This document shows positions 34,917 through 42,724 of a stretch of 64,000 bases of DNA, in pieces. This DNA comes from Salinisphaera sp. Q1T1-3 (GTDB lineage: Bacteria; Pseudomonadota; Gammaproteobacteria; Nevskiales; Salinisphaeraceae): NCBI RefSeq assembly GCF_003602005.1, contig NZ_QZWD01000009.1:92441-156440 (forward strand), given 5' to 3'. The notes under the pieces were generated by a model. The model was not told the origin of the DNA and searched no databases. It saw only the letters and a program-made list of their open reading frames with translations. The stretch's first letter is position 1, and each line of letters starts with the position of its first letter. Made by a program: the position numbers and the translations under genes.

Positions 34917-36506
34917 CTATACGGGGGTGACGGCCTGGCGGCGCTCGACGCGGGTCATCTTGCGGCGGGAATAAAGATCCAGACGCCGGACCAGCTCGGC
35001 GCGCAGGTCATTCGATGGCACGACGGCCTCGACCGCGTTTTCGTTGGCAATCTTGAAGACATCGATGTCCTCGGCGTATTCGTCGCGTTTCTTCGTGATG
35101 AACGCCTGGCGCTCGTCGGGATCCTCGATTGCCTGGATCTGGTTGTAATAGATGCCGTTGACCGCGGCATCCGGGCCCATGAGCGCCGGTCGGGCCGTCG
35201 GTAGCGAGATCACCGCATCCGGGTTCATCGGCGCGCCCGACATGGCCAGATATCCACCGCCATAGGCCTTGCGCACCAGCACCGTGATACGCGGGACGCG
35301 ACAGTCGGAAACCGCCGAGACCATCTTGGCGCCGTGGCGAATGATGCCCTCGCGCTCGACCTGCGTGCCGATCATGTAACCGGCGATATCGGCCAGGAAG
35401 ACGATCGGAATGTTGTAGGCGTTGCAGATCCAGATGAAGCGCGCGGCCTTGTCCGAGGAATTCGGGAAGATGGTGCCGCCCATGTGCTGGGGCTGGTTGC
35501 CCACCAGCCCGACGGCACGACCTTCGATGCGGGCGAAGCCGGTGAGCATTTCCGGCGCGAAGAGCTCCTTGTACGGAAACCACGAGCCTTCATCGACCAG
35601 CGATTCGATGAACTCTTCCATGTCGAAGACTTCGGATTCCTTGAGCGGAACGATATCTTCGAGCGTCCGGCCCGACCTGGGCGCCAGCGGCGCGGCCATC
35701 GGCGGTGGCGTTTCCCAGTTGGCCGGCAGGAAGGACAACCACACACGGATCGCGTTCAGCCCTTCGGCATCGTCCTCGACGAGCACATCGCCCAGGCCGG
35801 AGACGGTGCAGTGCATGTCGGCGCCGCCCATTTCCTCAAGCGTCACCTGTTCGCCGGTGACCATCTCGGCCAGACGCGGTGAGCCCAGATACGCGGTAGC
35901 GTGCTCGCGGACCATGATCGTCATGTCGCACAGCGCCGGCACATAGGCCGAGCCGGCCGGTGACGGCCCGAACAGGGCACAGACCTGGGGCACCCGTCCG
36001 GAGATCTGGACCTGGTTGTAGAAGATGTTGCCCCAGGCATGGCGGCCCGCGAAGCTGTCGAACTGTTCGTCGATCCGGGCGCCGGCCGAGTCGAACAGGT
36101 AGACGATCGGGATGCCCGCGTCGTCGGCGTTCTTCTGGGCCTGAGTGATCTTTTCGAAGGTGCGCTTGCCCCAGGTGCCGGCCTTGACCGAGTAATCGTT
36201 GGCGATGACACAGGCCTTGCGCCCGTCGATACGGCCGTAGGCCACCACGACGGCATCGCCCGGCAGGCCTTCCTCATAGCGTGCCAGCAGCCCGTCCTCG
36301 ACGTAGTCGGTGTCGTCGAAAAGCAGCTCAAGGCGTTGACGAACGAGCAGTTTGCCCGATGCCTGGATCTTCTCGCGGCGTTTTTCCGAGCCGCCGAGGC
36401 GGGCATCGGCCAGCTTGTGCGACAGGCGCTCATGCACGTTCGCCGCGTCTGCGGCGGCCTCGTCGACTGACGGGTTTTCGACTTCGGAATCGGTTCGGTC
36501 GCTCAT
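34917..36506 (-). CDS. Acyl-CoA carboxylase beta subunit (carboxyltransferase)
   Basis: A 529-residue crotonase-fold carboxyltransferase with N- and C-terminal acyl-CoA/carboxybiotin domains. Motifs: YLFDSAGARIDEQ, FGPSPAGSAYVPALCD (oxyanion hole glycines), YLGSPRLAEMVTGEQV, and in the C-half NSSDKAARFIWICNAYNIP, LVRKAYGGGYLAMSG and MGPDAAVNGIYYNQI. The acyl substrate is uncertain; it differs from classical propionyl- and methylcrotonyl-CoA carboxylase beta subunits in the SPAGSAYVPAL loop. It is the only partner here for the biotin carboxylase at 20261. GGAGG precedes the ATG at 36506. Confidence 0.9.
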   Translation of the reverse strand: MSDRTDSEVENPSVDEAAADAANVHERLSHKLADARLGGSEKRREKIQASGKLLVRQRLELLFDDTDYVEDGLLARYEEGLPGDAVVVAYGRIDGRKACVIANDYSVKAGTWGKRTFEKITQAQKNADDAGIPIVYLFDSAGARIDEQFDSFAGRHAWGNIFYNQVQISGRVPQVCALFGPSPAGSAYVPALCDMTIMVREHATAYLGSPRLAEMVTGEQVTLEEMGGADMHCTVSGLGDVLVEDDAEGLNAIRVWLSFLPANWETPPPMAAPLAPRSGRTLEDIVPLKESEVFDMEEFIESLVDEGSWFPYKELFAPEMLTGFARIEGRAVGLVGNQPQHMGGTIFPNSSDKAARFIWICNAYNIPIVFLADIAGYMIGTQVEREGIIRHGAKMVSAVSDCRVPRITVLVRKAYGGGYLAMSGAPMNPDAVISLPTARPALMGPDAAVNGIYYNQIQAIEDPDERQAFITKKRDEYAEDIDVFKIANENAVEAVVPSNDLRAELVRRLDLYSRRKMTRVERRQAVTPV

Positions 36507-36540
36507 CGATGGCCTCCGGGACGACAGCGTGAAAAGAGTG

Positions 36541-36580
36541 CGTCCGCTCGATTATACAAACGTTCGTTTTTTTATGTACA
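36541..36580 (-). promoter_or_regulatory. Promoter with operator for the carboxylase beta operon
   Basis: On the minus strand a perfect -10 TATAAT (plus-strand 36551-36556) follows TGTACA (36575-36580) by 18 bases. The inverted repeat AAACG-TT-CGTTT (36558-36569), which includes the ACGAACGT half-site, fills the spacer, so a bound repressor would block RNA polymerase. Confidence 0.65.
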
Positions 36581-36802
36581 GTGTATTGGTCGGTCGTTGT
36601 CAAGTCCCGCGCAAGACAAACGCGTCGGTTTGGGCAGTGACCGCCGAGGGATCATGAGTCGGTATCAGGATTCGCGTGGCATGCGGACACCTGCGGTAAA
36701 TCAAATGGTTTCGCTTCGCACAGATTGCCGCCAGCCGTACCGATTGCCGGCCCGTGATCGGCAGACAGACAGATTCATCCGAAGAAACTGAAGGAGAGGC
36801 GC

Positions 36803-37270
36803 ATGTCGACCGACGAGATGAAGCACGACAAACCGACGGACGAGAGCGCTCGCGTTGTGCCCGTCGTCACCCGCAGCGGCGAGGAGAATACCGGGACCGC
36901 CCAATCGGGCGATTGCGTCCGGGTCTCGGGCGTATCGATGCAGCACACGCCGGCCACCCGAATCTGGTTCGGCGAAGTGTCCAACAAGCCGGGCTTTCGC
37001 TCGCCGCCGCATCACCACGGCGAAGCCGAGACCGGGGGCCGGGTCATCAAGGGCCATGGTCGAATCTATTTCGGCGAGAACTACGCCGAGTACGTGGATA
37101 TGAAAGCAGGCGACTGGGTCTTCGTGCCGCCGTACATGCCGCACGTCGAGGCCAATATGTCGATCACGGAAGATCTGGTCTGGATGACCTGTCGCACGCC
37201 CGAGAATATCGTGGTGAATCTGGACGAGGTGGACGATGCGAGCCTTGAAGGCTATCGCCGGGCCGAGTGA
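36803..37270 (+). CDS. Cupin-domain protein
   Basis: A 155-residue single-cupin protein. The metal-binding motif 1 is visible as SPPHHHGEAETGGRVIKGHG and motif 2 as AGDWVFVPPYMPHVEAN, giving the His/Glu ligands of a mononuclear iron or manganese site. The reaction is unknown: small cupins of this kind include dioxygenases, isomerases and sensory proteins. AAGGAGAGG precedes the ATG at 36803. It starts a rightward unit with the SDR gene, divergent from the carboxylase beta operon, and probably serves the same catabolic pathway. Confidence 0.8.
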   Translation: MSTDEMKHDKPTDESARVVPVVTRSGEENTGTAQSGDCVRVSGVSMQHTPATRIWFGEVSNKPGFRSPPHHHGEAETGGRVIKGHGRIYFGENYAEYVDMKAGDWVFVPPYMPHVEANMSITEDLVWMTCRTPENIVVNLDEVDDASLEGYRRAE

Positions 37271-37341
37271 ATACATCGCCACCCCTGCCGGGTCGCGACA
37301 CTTTCACCGGTTCATTTCACAACGGACTGTGATGCATACCC

Positions 37342-38088
37342 ATGGATAAATCGTCACTCAATGTCCTGGTCACCGGCGCCGGCGGCGGCATGTGCGAGGG
37401 CATCAACGCGCGTCTGGCCGCGGCCGGGCATACTGTCGTCTGCGTTGATCTCGATACCGAGCGCAGCGAGCGCGCGGCCGATGCCATCACCCGCTCGGGT
37501 GGCCAGGCCACGGCATTTGCGGCCGACATCACCGACGAGGCCGTCGTCGAGAAACTGCATGACGACGTCACGCGGGATGTCGGCCCGATCCACGCTCTGG
37601 TCAATGCCGCCGGTGTGCTTGACCGCAAGTACATGGACGACAGTACCGCCGAATCGTTTCGCGGGGCGCTGGATGTCAATCTGGTCGGCCCGTTCAACAT
37701 GATCCGCGCGTTTTCGCCGGCCATGAAAGAAGCTGGCTGGGGACGTATCGTGAATATCGCCTCGATCGCCGCCATCACCGGCTATATCTATCCCAGCTAT
37801 GCGGCGTCCAAGGCCGGTCTGGCGAATCTGACGCGGTCTCTGCTCGAGGATTTCCGTGGTACGGGCATCACGGTGAATGCGGTGTGTCCGGGCGTGGTCG
37901 ATACACCCATGGTCATCCAGAAGGTTCGGGATCAGGTGGCGCGACGCGTGCCGACACAGGCGATCATCGAGCCGGACGAGGTGGGCGCGCTGGTGTGTTT
38001 CCTGCTCTCGCACGATGCCCGAAGCATCAATGGCGCCGAGATGGTCATCGATGGCGGGGCGACCCAGCTTTTCCGGCTGTTCGACTGA
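37342..38088 (+). CDS. Short-chain dehydrogenase/reductase
   Basis: A 248-residue classical SDR. The cofactor loop is VTGAGGGMCEG; an Asp after the second strand (VCVDLDTE) indicates NAD(H). NAAG, catalytic Ser in IVNIASIAA and YAASK with the preceding Tyr are present, and the C-terminal NGAEMVIDGG is typical. It would oxidise a secondary alcohol or hydroxyacyl-CoA, or reduce a ketone. It follows the cupin by 71 bases and is the last gene of the catabolic region; a repeat element begins 58 bases after its stop. Confidence 0.9.
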   Translation: MDKSSLNVLVTGAGGGMCEGINARLAAAGHTVVCVDLDTERSERAADAITRSGGQATAFAADITDEAVVEKLHDDVTRDVGPIHALVNAAGVLDRKYMDDSTAESFRGALDVNLVGPFNMIRAFSPAMKEAGWGRIVNIASIAAITGYIYPSYAASKAGLANLTRSLLEDFRGTGITVNAVCPGVVDTPMVIQKVRDQVARRVPTQAIIEPDEVGALVCFLLSHDARSINGAEMVIDGGATQLFRLFD

Positions 38089-38146
38089 AGCCCGGGCCCT
38101 GCCGATTCCGGTCACACCCATGGTGTCGGGCCGGCGCGGTTGATAG

Positions 38147-38418
38147 GGAACCTCTGATCTATTCATCTACGGTCGCGCCGGTGTCTTTTGCGCGCGTCTG
38201 ACAAGACGCCGCGAGCGCCGTTTGCTGAATGCAAATGAGCGAGCGGCAACGCCGCTCAGGCGCGCGCAAAGCCCGGCCGCTAAGCGGTTTGTCCCAAAAG
38301 GCCGCGCTACGGCGTTGCATGGCTGGATCATAGAGTGGCTATGACGCGGCGCCATGCGCCTTGTATCGTGGCCTTTTGGGACTCAAACGCGACCGTGGAT
38401 GAATAAATCAGAGGTTCC
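38147..38418. repeat. MITE-like repeat, family D, with 4-bp target duplication
   Basis: A 272-bp element with 31-bp terminal inverted repeats beginning GGAACCTCTGATYTATTC (two mismatches), flanked on both sides by ATAG (38143-38146 and 38419-38422). Ends and duplication size resemble IS5-group elements. The interior has a second inverted pair (TTTGTCCCAAAAGGCC / GGCCTTTTGGGACTCAAA) and the block GCGTTGCATGG ... TCATAG/CTATGA ... GCCATGCGCCTTG. No transposase is encoded. Confidence 0.85.
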
Positions 38419-38633
38419 ATAGATAGCGGCCCGGTCGACAAGACGTCGAAGGCAAGGCCAGTGGCCGTCGATGACGGTTGTCTGGCGGTTGTTGTCTGAT
38501 GGGACGTGTCGTGGATCGATACGCCTGCGCGCCAGGATTGGGCGTCAAAACGTCTGATCCCCGTTGCGCGCCTGGCCTCGCCGGACGGACGCACGCCAAC
38601 GGGGCGCGCGGAGCGCCCCTCGGCAGATGCTAG

Positions 38634-38672
38634 AAAAAGAGCGCCGTCGGCAGAGCCGAGCGGCGCTCTTTT
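38634..38672 (-). terminator. Terminator of the glycine betaine methyltransferase gene
   Basis: Stem AAAGAGCGCCG / CGGCGCTCTTT with a 14-base loop. Read leftward it ends in five T residues, 44 bases past the methyltransferase stop; T residues on the other side could make it bidirectional. Confidence 0.8.
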
Positions 38673-38715
38673 GATATCCGACGACACGGTCGAGCACGTG
38701 CCGTCGGCGCGGGCC

Positions 38716-40422
38716 TTAGTTATCGAAGACCATGATGCCCCAGGCCAGATGCCCGGCGTTACCGGCATCGACCCAGTGCTGCAGCCCTTTCTTCATGTGG
38801 GCGATGTAGTCATCCGAGATGCTGGTGCCGGCGAGTTCGTGCTCGCGCGATTCGAGCGTTTTCCGGATGCCGCCGTAATGGCGTGCGACCTGATCGGTAT
38901 GGTTTTCGAACACACGCAGCGTCAGACCGCGACGCGTGAGCTCGCGCTCGTAGAACGCCGGTGAGCCCATGGTTTCGAGCTGGATGCGTGCGAGTACCGG
39001 CGCCAGTACGCCGTCCGGGCAGTCGTCGGCCATCATCGGGTCGGTAAAGACCAGCACGCCGCCGGGCTTGAGTACCCGGACAGCTTCCTCGATCACACGA
39101 CTGCGATTGCCGGAGTGGAGCATCGCATCCTGCGACCATACGACGTCGAAGCTGTCTTCCTCGTAGGGGATGTCCTCGAAGTCGCCGTCGACAATGGTCA
39201 CGCGTTCCGACAAGCCGCGGATACGATTCTGTCGCCGGCCGCGTTCGTTCTGGACCTCCGACAGGTTCAGCGAGACGGTCGAGGCGCCGTACTTGTCGGC
39301 GACATATCGCGCCGAGCCGCCGTAGCCGCCGCCGATATCCAGCATCTGGGTATCCGGGCCGAGCTTGTCCTCGATCAGCGCGCACATGCGCTCGACCGTG
39401 CGGTGGCTGGCCGTGACGACGTCGTCGGCATCGGTGTCATAGAGCCCGATGTGGATGTCTTCGCCGCCCCAGAGCTGGGAGTAGAAATTGTCGGCGTCGT
39501 TGCTGTTGTAATACTGCTGCGCGGTCTTGACGGCGGCGCTGTAGCTGCGCCCGCGCGTGTTCGTGCGCTTGGCGGCCTGGGTGTCGTGCGAATCGGCGAC
39601 GTATTTCTTTTCGGCCACATGGACGAAGAAATCGGGATCCTCCTCGCGATAGCTCGACTGGAAATCGCCGTAGGTGGTCACGTTCTGAAAGCCGACCTGA
39701 TGCATGAGGTCGTGCACATAGGCCTTGCGCAGCGGGAACATGTTCAGGTGATAGACGGAGCCGTCGTCGGAAAACTCGTACTGGAATCGCGCCAGCCCGT
39801 CGTCGACGTGTTCGGGCGTCGCGGACACGCCCTCGCCGCAGTAATAGTATTTCTTGCTTGGCGACGATTTGCCGTCGAGCAGCGCATCGTAGTTGCGCTG
39901 GTCGAGCACGAGGATGCCGTCGTGCTTGAGCAGCGCATAGAACTCGGCCAGCGTGCGACGCCGGTCGTGCTCGTTGAAGATATGGGTAAAGGAGTTGCCG
40001 AGACAGATGACGGCGTCGTAGCGCCCGACCATGTCGCGGCTCATCCAGCGCCAGTCGGTGTGCACGGTCTTGAGGATATAGCCCCGGGTTCGGGCGTTGT
40101 CGAATGCCTTGGAGAGCATCTGCGGGCTGCCGTCGACGCTGGCGACCTCGAAGCCGGCGCGCAGGAGCTGAACGGAATGAAAGCCGGTGCCGCAGGCTGC
40201 ATCGATGACGGTGTGGCAGCCATGTTTTTTCAGGACATCGATGAAGAAGTTGCCTTCGCTGGCGGCACGGCCGTCCCAGTCGATCAGGTCATCCCATCGT
40301 TCGACAAAGTCGTGTACGTATTCGTGCTGATAATGGTCGGTTTTGCGGATCTCGGTCGGTGCATCGCCGAAATCCTGCTCGCGTTGAAACATCGGGTCGA
40401 CGGTGGTCTCACTACTACTCAT
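38716..40422 (-). CDS. Fused glycine/sarcosine and sarcosine/dimethylglycine N-methyltransferase (glycine betaine synthesis)
   Basis: A 568-residue two-domain SAM methyltransferase. The N-domain (about 1-270) resembles glycine sarcosine methyltransferase: VIDAACGTGFHSVQLLRAGF (SAM motif I), DAVICLGNSFTHIFNEHD, LVLDQRNYDALLDG. The C-domain (about 285-568) resembles dimethylglycine methyltransferase: MLDIGGGYGGSARYVADKYG, SFDVVWSQDAMLHSGNR, GGVLVFTDPMMADDCP. Together they methylate glycine three times to glycine betaine, a compatible solute. The two are separate genes in several halophiles and fused in others such as Actinopolyspora. ATG 40422 follows AAGGA; a TTG two codons upstream is less likely. 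Confidence 0.92.
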   Translation of the reverse strand: MSSSETTVDPMFQREQDFGDAPTEIRKTDHYQHEYVHDFVERWDDLIDWDGRAASEGNFFIDVLKKHGCHTVIDAACGTGFHSVQLLRAGFEVASVDGSPQMLSKAFDNARTRGYILKTVHTDWRWMSRDMVGRYDAVICLGNSFTHIFNEHDRRRTLAEFYALLKHDGILVLDQRNYDALLDGKSSPSKKYYYCGEGVSATPEHVDDGLARFQYEFSDDGSVYHLNMFPLRKAYVHDLMHQVGFQNVTTYGDFQSSYREEDPDFFVHVAEKKYVADSHDTQAAKRTNTRGRSYSAAVKTAQQYYNSNDADNFYSQLWGGEDIHIGLYDTDADDVVTASHRTVERMCALIEDKLGPDTQMLDIGGGYGGSARYVADKYGASTVSLNLSEVQNERGRRQNRIRGLSERVTIVDGDFEDIPYEEDSFDVVWSQDAMLHSGNRSRVIEEAVRVLKPGGVLVFTDPMMADDCPDGVLAPVLARIQLETMGSPAFYERELTRRGLTLRVFENHTDQVARHYGGIRKTLESREHELAGTSISDDYIAHMKKGLQHWVDAGNAGHLAWGIMVFDN

Positions 40423-40463
40423 ACGCAATCCTTGTGCCGCGGCTTCCCCAGGGCTCGATTGCC

Positions 40464-40513
40464 GACCGCGGACTGTTCAAATGGGTCCGCCCAACCGTAG
40501 GCAGCCCGCGGTC
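40464..40513. promoter_or_regulatory. Inverted repeat between betaine methyltransferase and DNA ligase genes
   Basis: GACCGCGGACTG (40464-40475) and CAGCCCGCGGTC (40502-40513) match over 11 of 12 positions in inverted orientation, 26 bases apart, in the divergent promoter region. It may be an operator or a hairpin in the leader; function unknown. Confidence 0.35.
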
Positions 40514-40671
40514 CAGCTGCAACGCGCTGACGCGATTCAGCGGTTCGCAAGCCTGCATCCGATAGCGCTCTAAGGCAGTATCCTCAACGTTTGGGCGGTG
40601 GTCCGACTCGGCCATTGCCGGTCGCGGCCGATTACGCCTTTGTGGGGCAATCCGCGCAAAAGGTCCGCACG

Positions 40672-42303
40672 ATGCGACGATTCACTGCGTTATACATGCG
40701 TCTCGATGCCACGACGGCGACCAACCCGAAAGTGGCCGCCATGCGGGACTATTTCGCGTCCGCGCCGGCCGCTGATGCTGCCTGGGCGGTGTCGTTTCTG
40801 TGCGGGCGTCGTCTCAAGCGTCTGATTCCCGGTCCGAAGCTGCGCGAATGGGTCGCCGAGACGATCGATATGCCGATGTGGCTGCTGGAAGAAAGCTATT
40901 CGGCGGTGGGCGATTCCGCCGAGACCATGACGCTTCTGCTCGATGAGATCGCCGCCGGCGAAAGTGGGCTTGATGTGCCGCTGCATACCTGGGTCGAGTC
41001 GCGCATCCTGCCACTGAAGCAGTGCGACGAGGCCGAACAGAAGGCGCGTCTGGTCGCCTGGTGGCGCGAGCTGCCCACCGAAGCGCGTTTCACGCTCAAC
41101 AAGCTGCTGACCGGCGCGTTCCGGGTCGGCGTGTCGCGGCGTCTGGTCACGCGGGCGCTGGCGGAATACGCCGGCGTCGAGGCGGCCCGCATCGCCCATC
41201 GACTGATGGGCCGCTGGCAGCCCACGCCGGCATTCTTCGAACGCCTGATCGATCCGGCGGACCGCGGTGAGGATGCCGCCCAGCCATATCCGTTCTTTCT
41301 GGCCTCGCCGATCGAGAATGCGCCCATCGAGACGATCGCCGATCTGGGCGAGCGCGACCAGTGGCACGCCGAATGGAAATGGGACGGTATTCGGGCCCAG
41401 ATCATTCGTCGGGCCGGTGAATGTCATATCTGGTCGCGTGGTGAGGACCTGATGGCCGGCCGTTTCCCCGAGCTGGAGGCTGCCGCGGCCGATCTGCCCG
41501 AGGGCTCGGTCATCGACGGCGAGATCCTGGCCTGGGAGCCGGGCGCGCCGTTGCCTCTGCCGTTCGCACGGCTTCAGCGCCGCATCGGCCGTTTGAAGCC
41601 CTCGGCCGCGATGCAGAAAAAACATCCGGTGCGTTTCTTCGCCTATGACTGCATGGAATATGGCGGTGCAGACGTACGTACGGCGCCGTTGAGCCAGCGC
41701 CGCGATCACCTGATACACCTGCTGGCCGATGTCGATGAACGGATCGCACTTTCCGAGCCGGTAACGGCCGATTCCTGGGCGGACCTGGCCGCGCTGCGAC
41801 AGCAGTCCCGCGAATACGCGACCGAGGGATTCGTGCTCAAGCGAGCCGACTCGCCGTATCGGGTCGGCCGGGTCCGCGGCGACTGGTGGAAATGGAAGGT
41901 CGATCCCTTTGCCATCGATGCCGTGCTGCTCTATGCCCAGCCGGGTTCGGGGCGTCGCTCCAATCTGTTGACCGATTACACGTTTGCGGTCTGGGACGGC
42001 GATGCGCTGGTGCCGTTCGCCAAGGCCTATTCCGGGTTGACCGACCAGGAGATACGTCAGGTCGACTCCTGGATCCGCAAGAACACGAAGGAGCGCTTCG
42101 GGCCGGTGCGATCGGTGACGCCGCATCAGGTCTTCGAGCTGCATTTCGAGGGCATCCAGGCGTCCAATCGCCATAAATCGGGCATCGCGGTCCGGTTCCC
42201 GCGGATCGCCCGCTGGCGGACCGACAAACCGTTCGCACAAGCCGATACGCTCGACAATGTGAAAGCGCTTCTGCCGCCCAACGAGCAGGCCGCGCTGTCG
42301 TGA
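40672..42303 (+). CDS. ATP-dependent DNA ligase (repair-cluster type)
   Basis: A 543-residue ligase. The N-terminal helical DNA-binding domain (about 1-200) contains FTLNKLLTGAFRVGVS. The nucleotidyltransferase domain holds the adenylated lysine in EWKWDGIRAQ (motif I KxDG) followed by SRGEDLMAGRFPE, VIDGEILAWE, EGFVLKRADSPY (motif IV) and WWKWKVDPF (motif V). The C-terminal OB domain ends before a helicase gene, as in the bacterial clusters of ligase, Lhr-like helicase, exonuclease and phosphoesterase. ATG at 40672; the frame upstream is not homologous. Confidence 0.93.
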   Translation: MRRFTALYMRLDATTATNPKVAAMRDYFASAPAADAAWAVSFLCGRRLKRLIPGPKLREWVAETIDMPMWLLEESYSAVGDSAETMTLLLDEIAAGESGLDVPLHTWVESRILPLKQCDEAEQKARLVAWWRELPTEARFTLNKLLTGAFRVGVSRRLVTRALAEYAGVEAARIAHRLMGRWQPTPAFFERLIDPADRGEDAAQPYPFFLASPIENAPIETIADLGERDQWHAEWKWDGIRAQIIRRAGECHIWSRGEDLMAGRFPELEAAAADLPEGSVIDGEILAWEPGAPLPLPFARLQRRIGRLKPSAAMQKKHPVRFFAYDCMEYGGADVRTAPLSQRRDHLIHLLADVDERIALSEPVTADSWADLAALRQQSREYATEGFVLKRADSPYRVGRVRGDWWKWKVDPFAIDAVLLYAQPGSGRRSNLLTDYTFAVWDGDALVPFAKAYSGLTDQEIRQVDSWIRKNTKERFGPVRSVTPHQVFELHFEGIQASNRHKSGIAVRFPRIARWRTDKPFAQADTLDNVKALLPPNEQAALS

Positions 42304-42430
42304 TGAACAGTGCGCGATCTCGGCGCCGACCATCGCATATGCGGGGTCGTCGGTTCGGTGCTATGGATGCCCGTATCGACGCCGCGCGGGTTCTGGCCGG
42401 TGTGATGGCCTCTTCAATCGGAATTGCCTC

Positions 42431-42724
42431 ATGAATCAACAACCGGAAACCGGGCCCCGCCGGATCCGCTGGGCCGACATGACATGGCGTGATTATCTGC
42501 GCATCGGCGCCGGCCTGTTCTTTTTCGTGCTCGGATTGGCCGGGCTCGTTCTGCCGATTCTCCAGGGCGTGTTGTTCTTGATCGTCTCGGCCATCCTGCT
42601 GGCGCCGTATTCGCTCTGGGTCCAGAAACAGCTGATGCGACTGGAACAGCGCTTCCCCTGGGTGACCGAGAAGGCCCGTGGTATTGCCGCGCGTTGGCGC
42701 AAGGGCCGACCGGCCGATGACTGA
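42431..42724 (+). CDS. Small membrane protein (PGPGW/DUF454-like)
   Basis: A 97-residue protein with two closely spaced hydrophobic helices (about 28-65: AGLFFFVLGLAGLVLPILQG, then VLFLIVSAILLAPY), flanked by basic segments. The short turn between the helices resembles the PGPGW family, though the motif is not exact. It lies inside the DNA repair cluster, and its end overlaps the helicase start by eight bases, so the two are translationally coupled. Role unknown. Confidence 0.65.
   Translation: MNQQPETGPRRIRWADMTWRDYLRIGAGLFFFVLGLAGLVLPILQGVLFLIVSAILLAPYSLWVQKQLMRLEQRFPWVTEKARGIAARWRKGRPADD

Noticed and set aside
39115..40500. 461-codon plus-strand frame over the methyltransferase gene
   Set aside because: Antisense shadow; the minus strand shows two complete SAM-binding domains.
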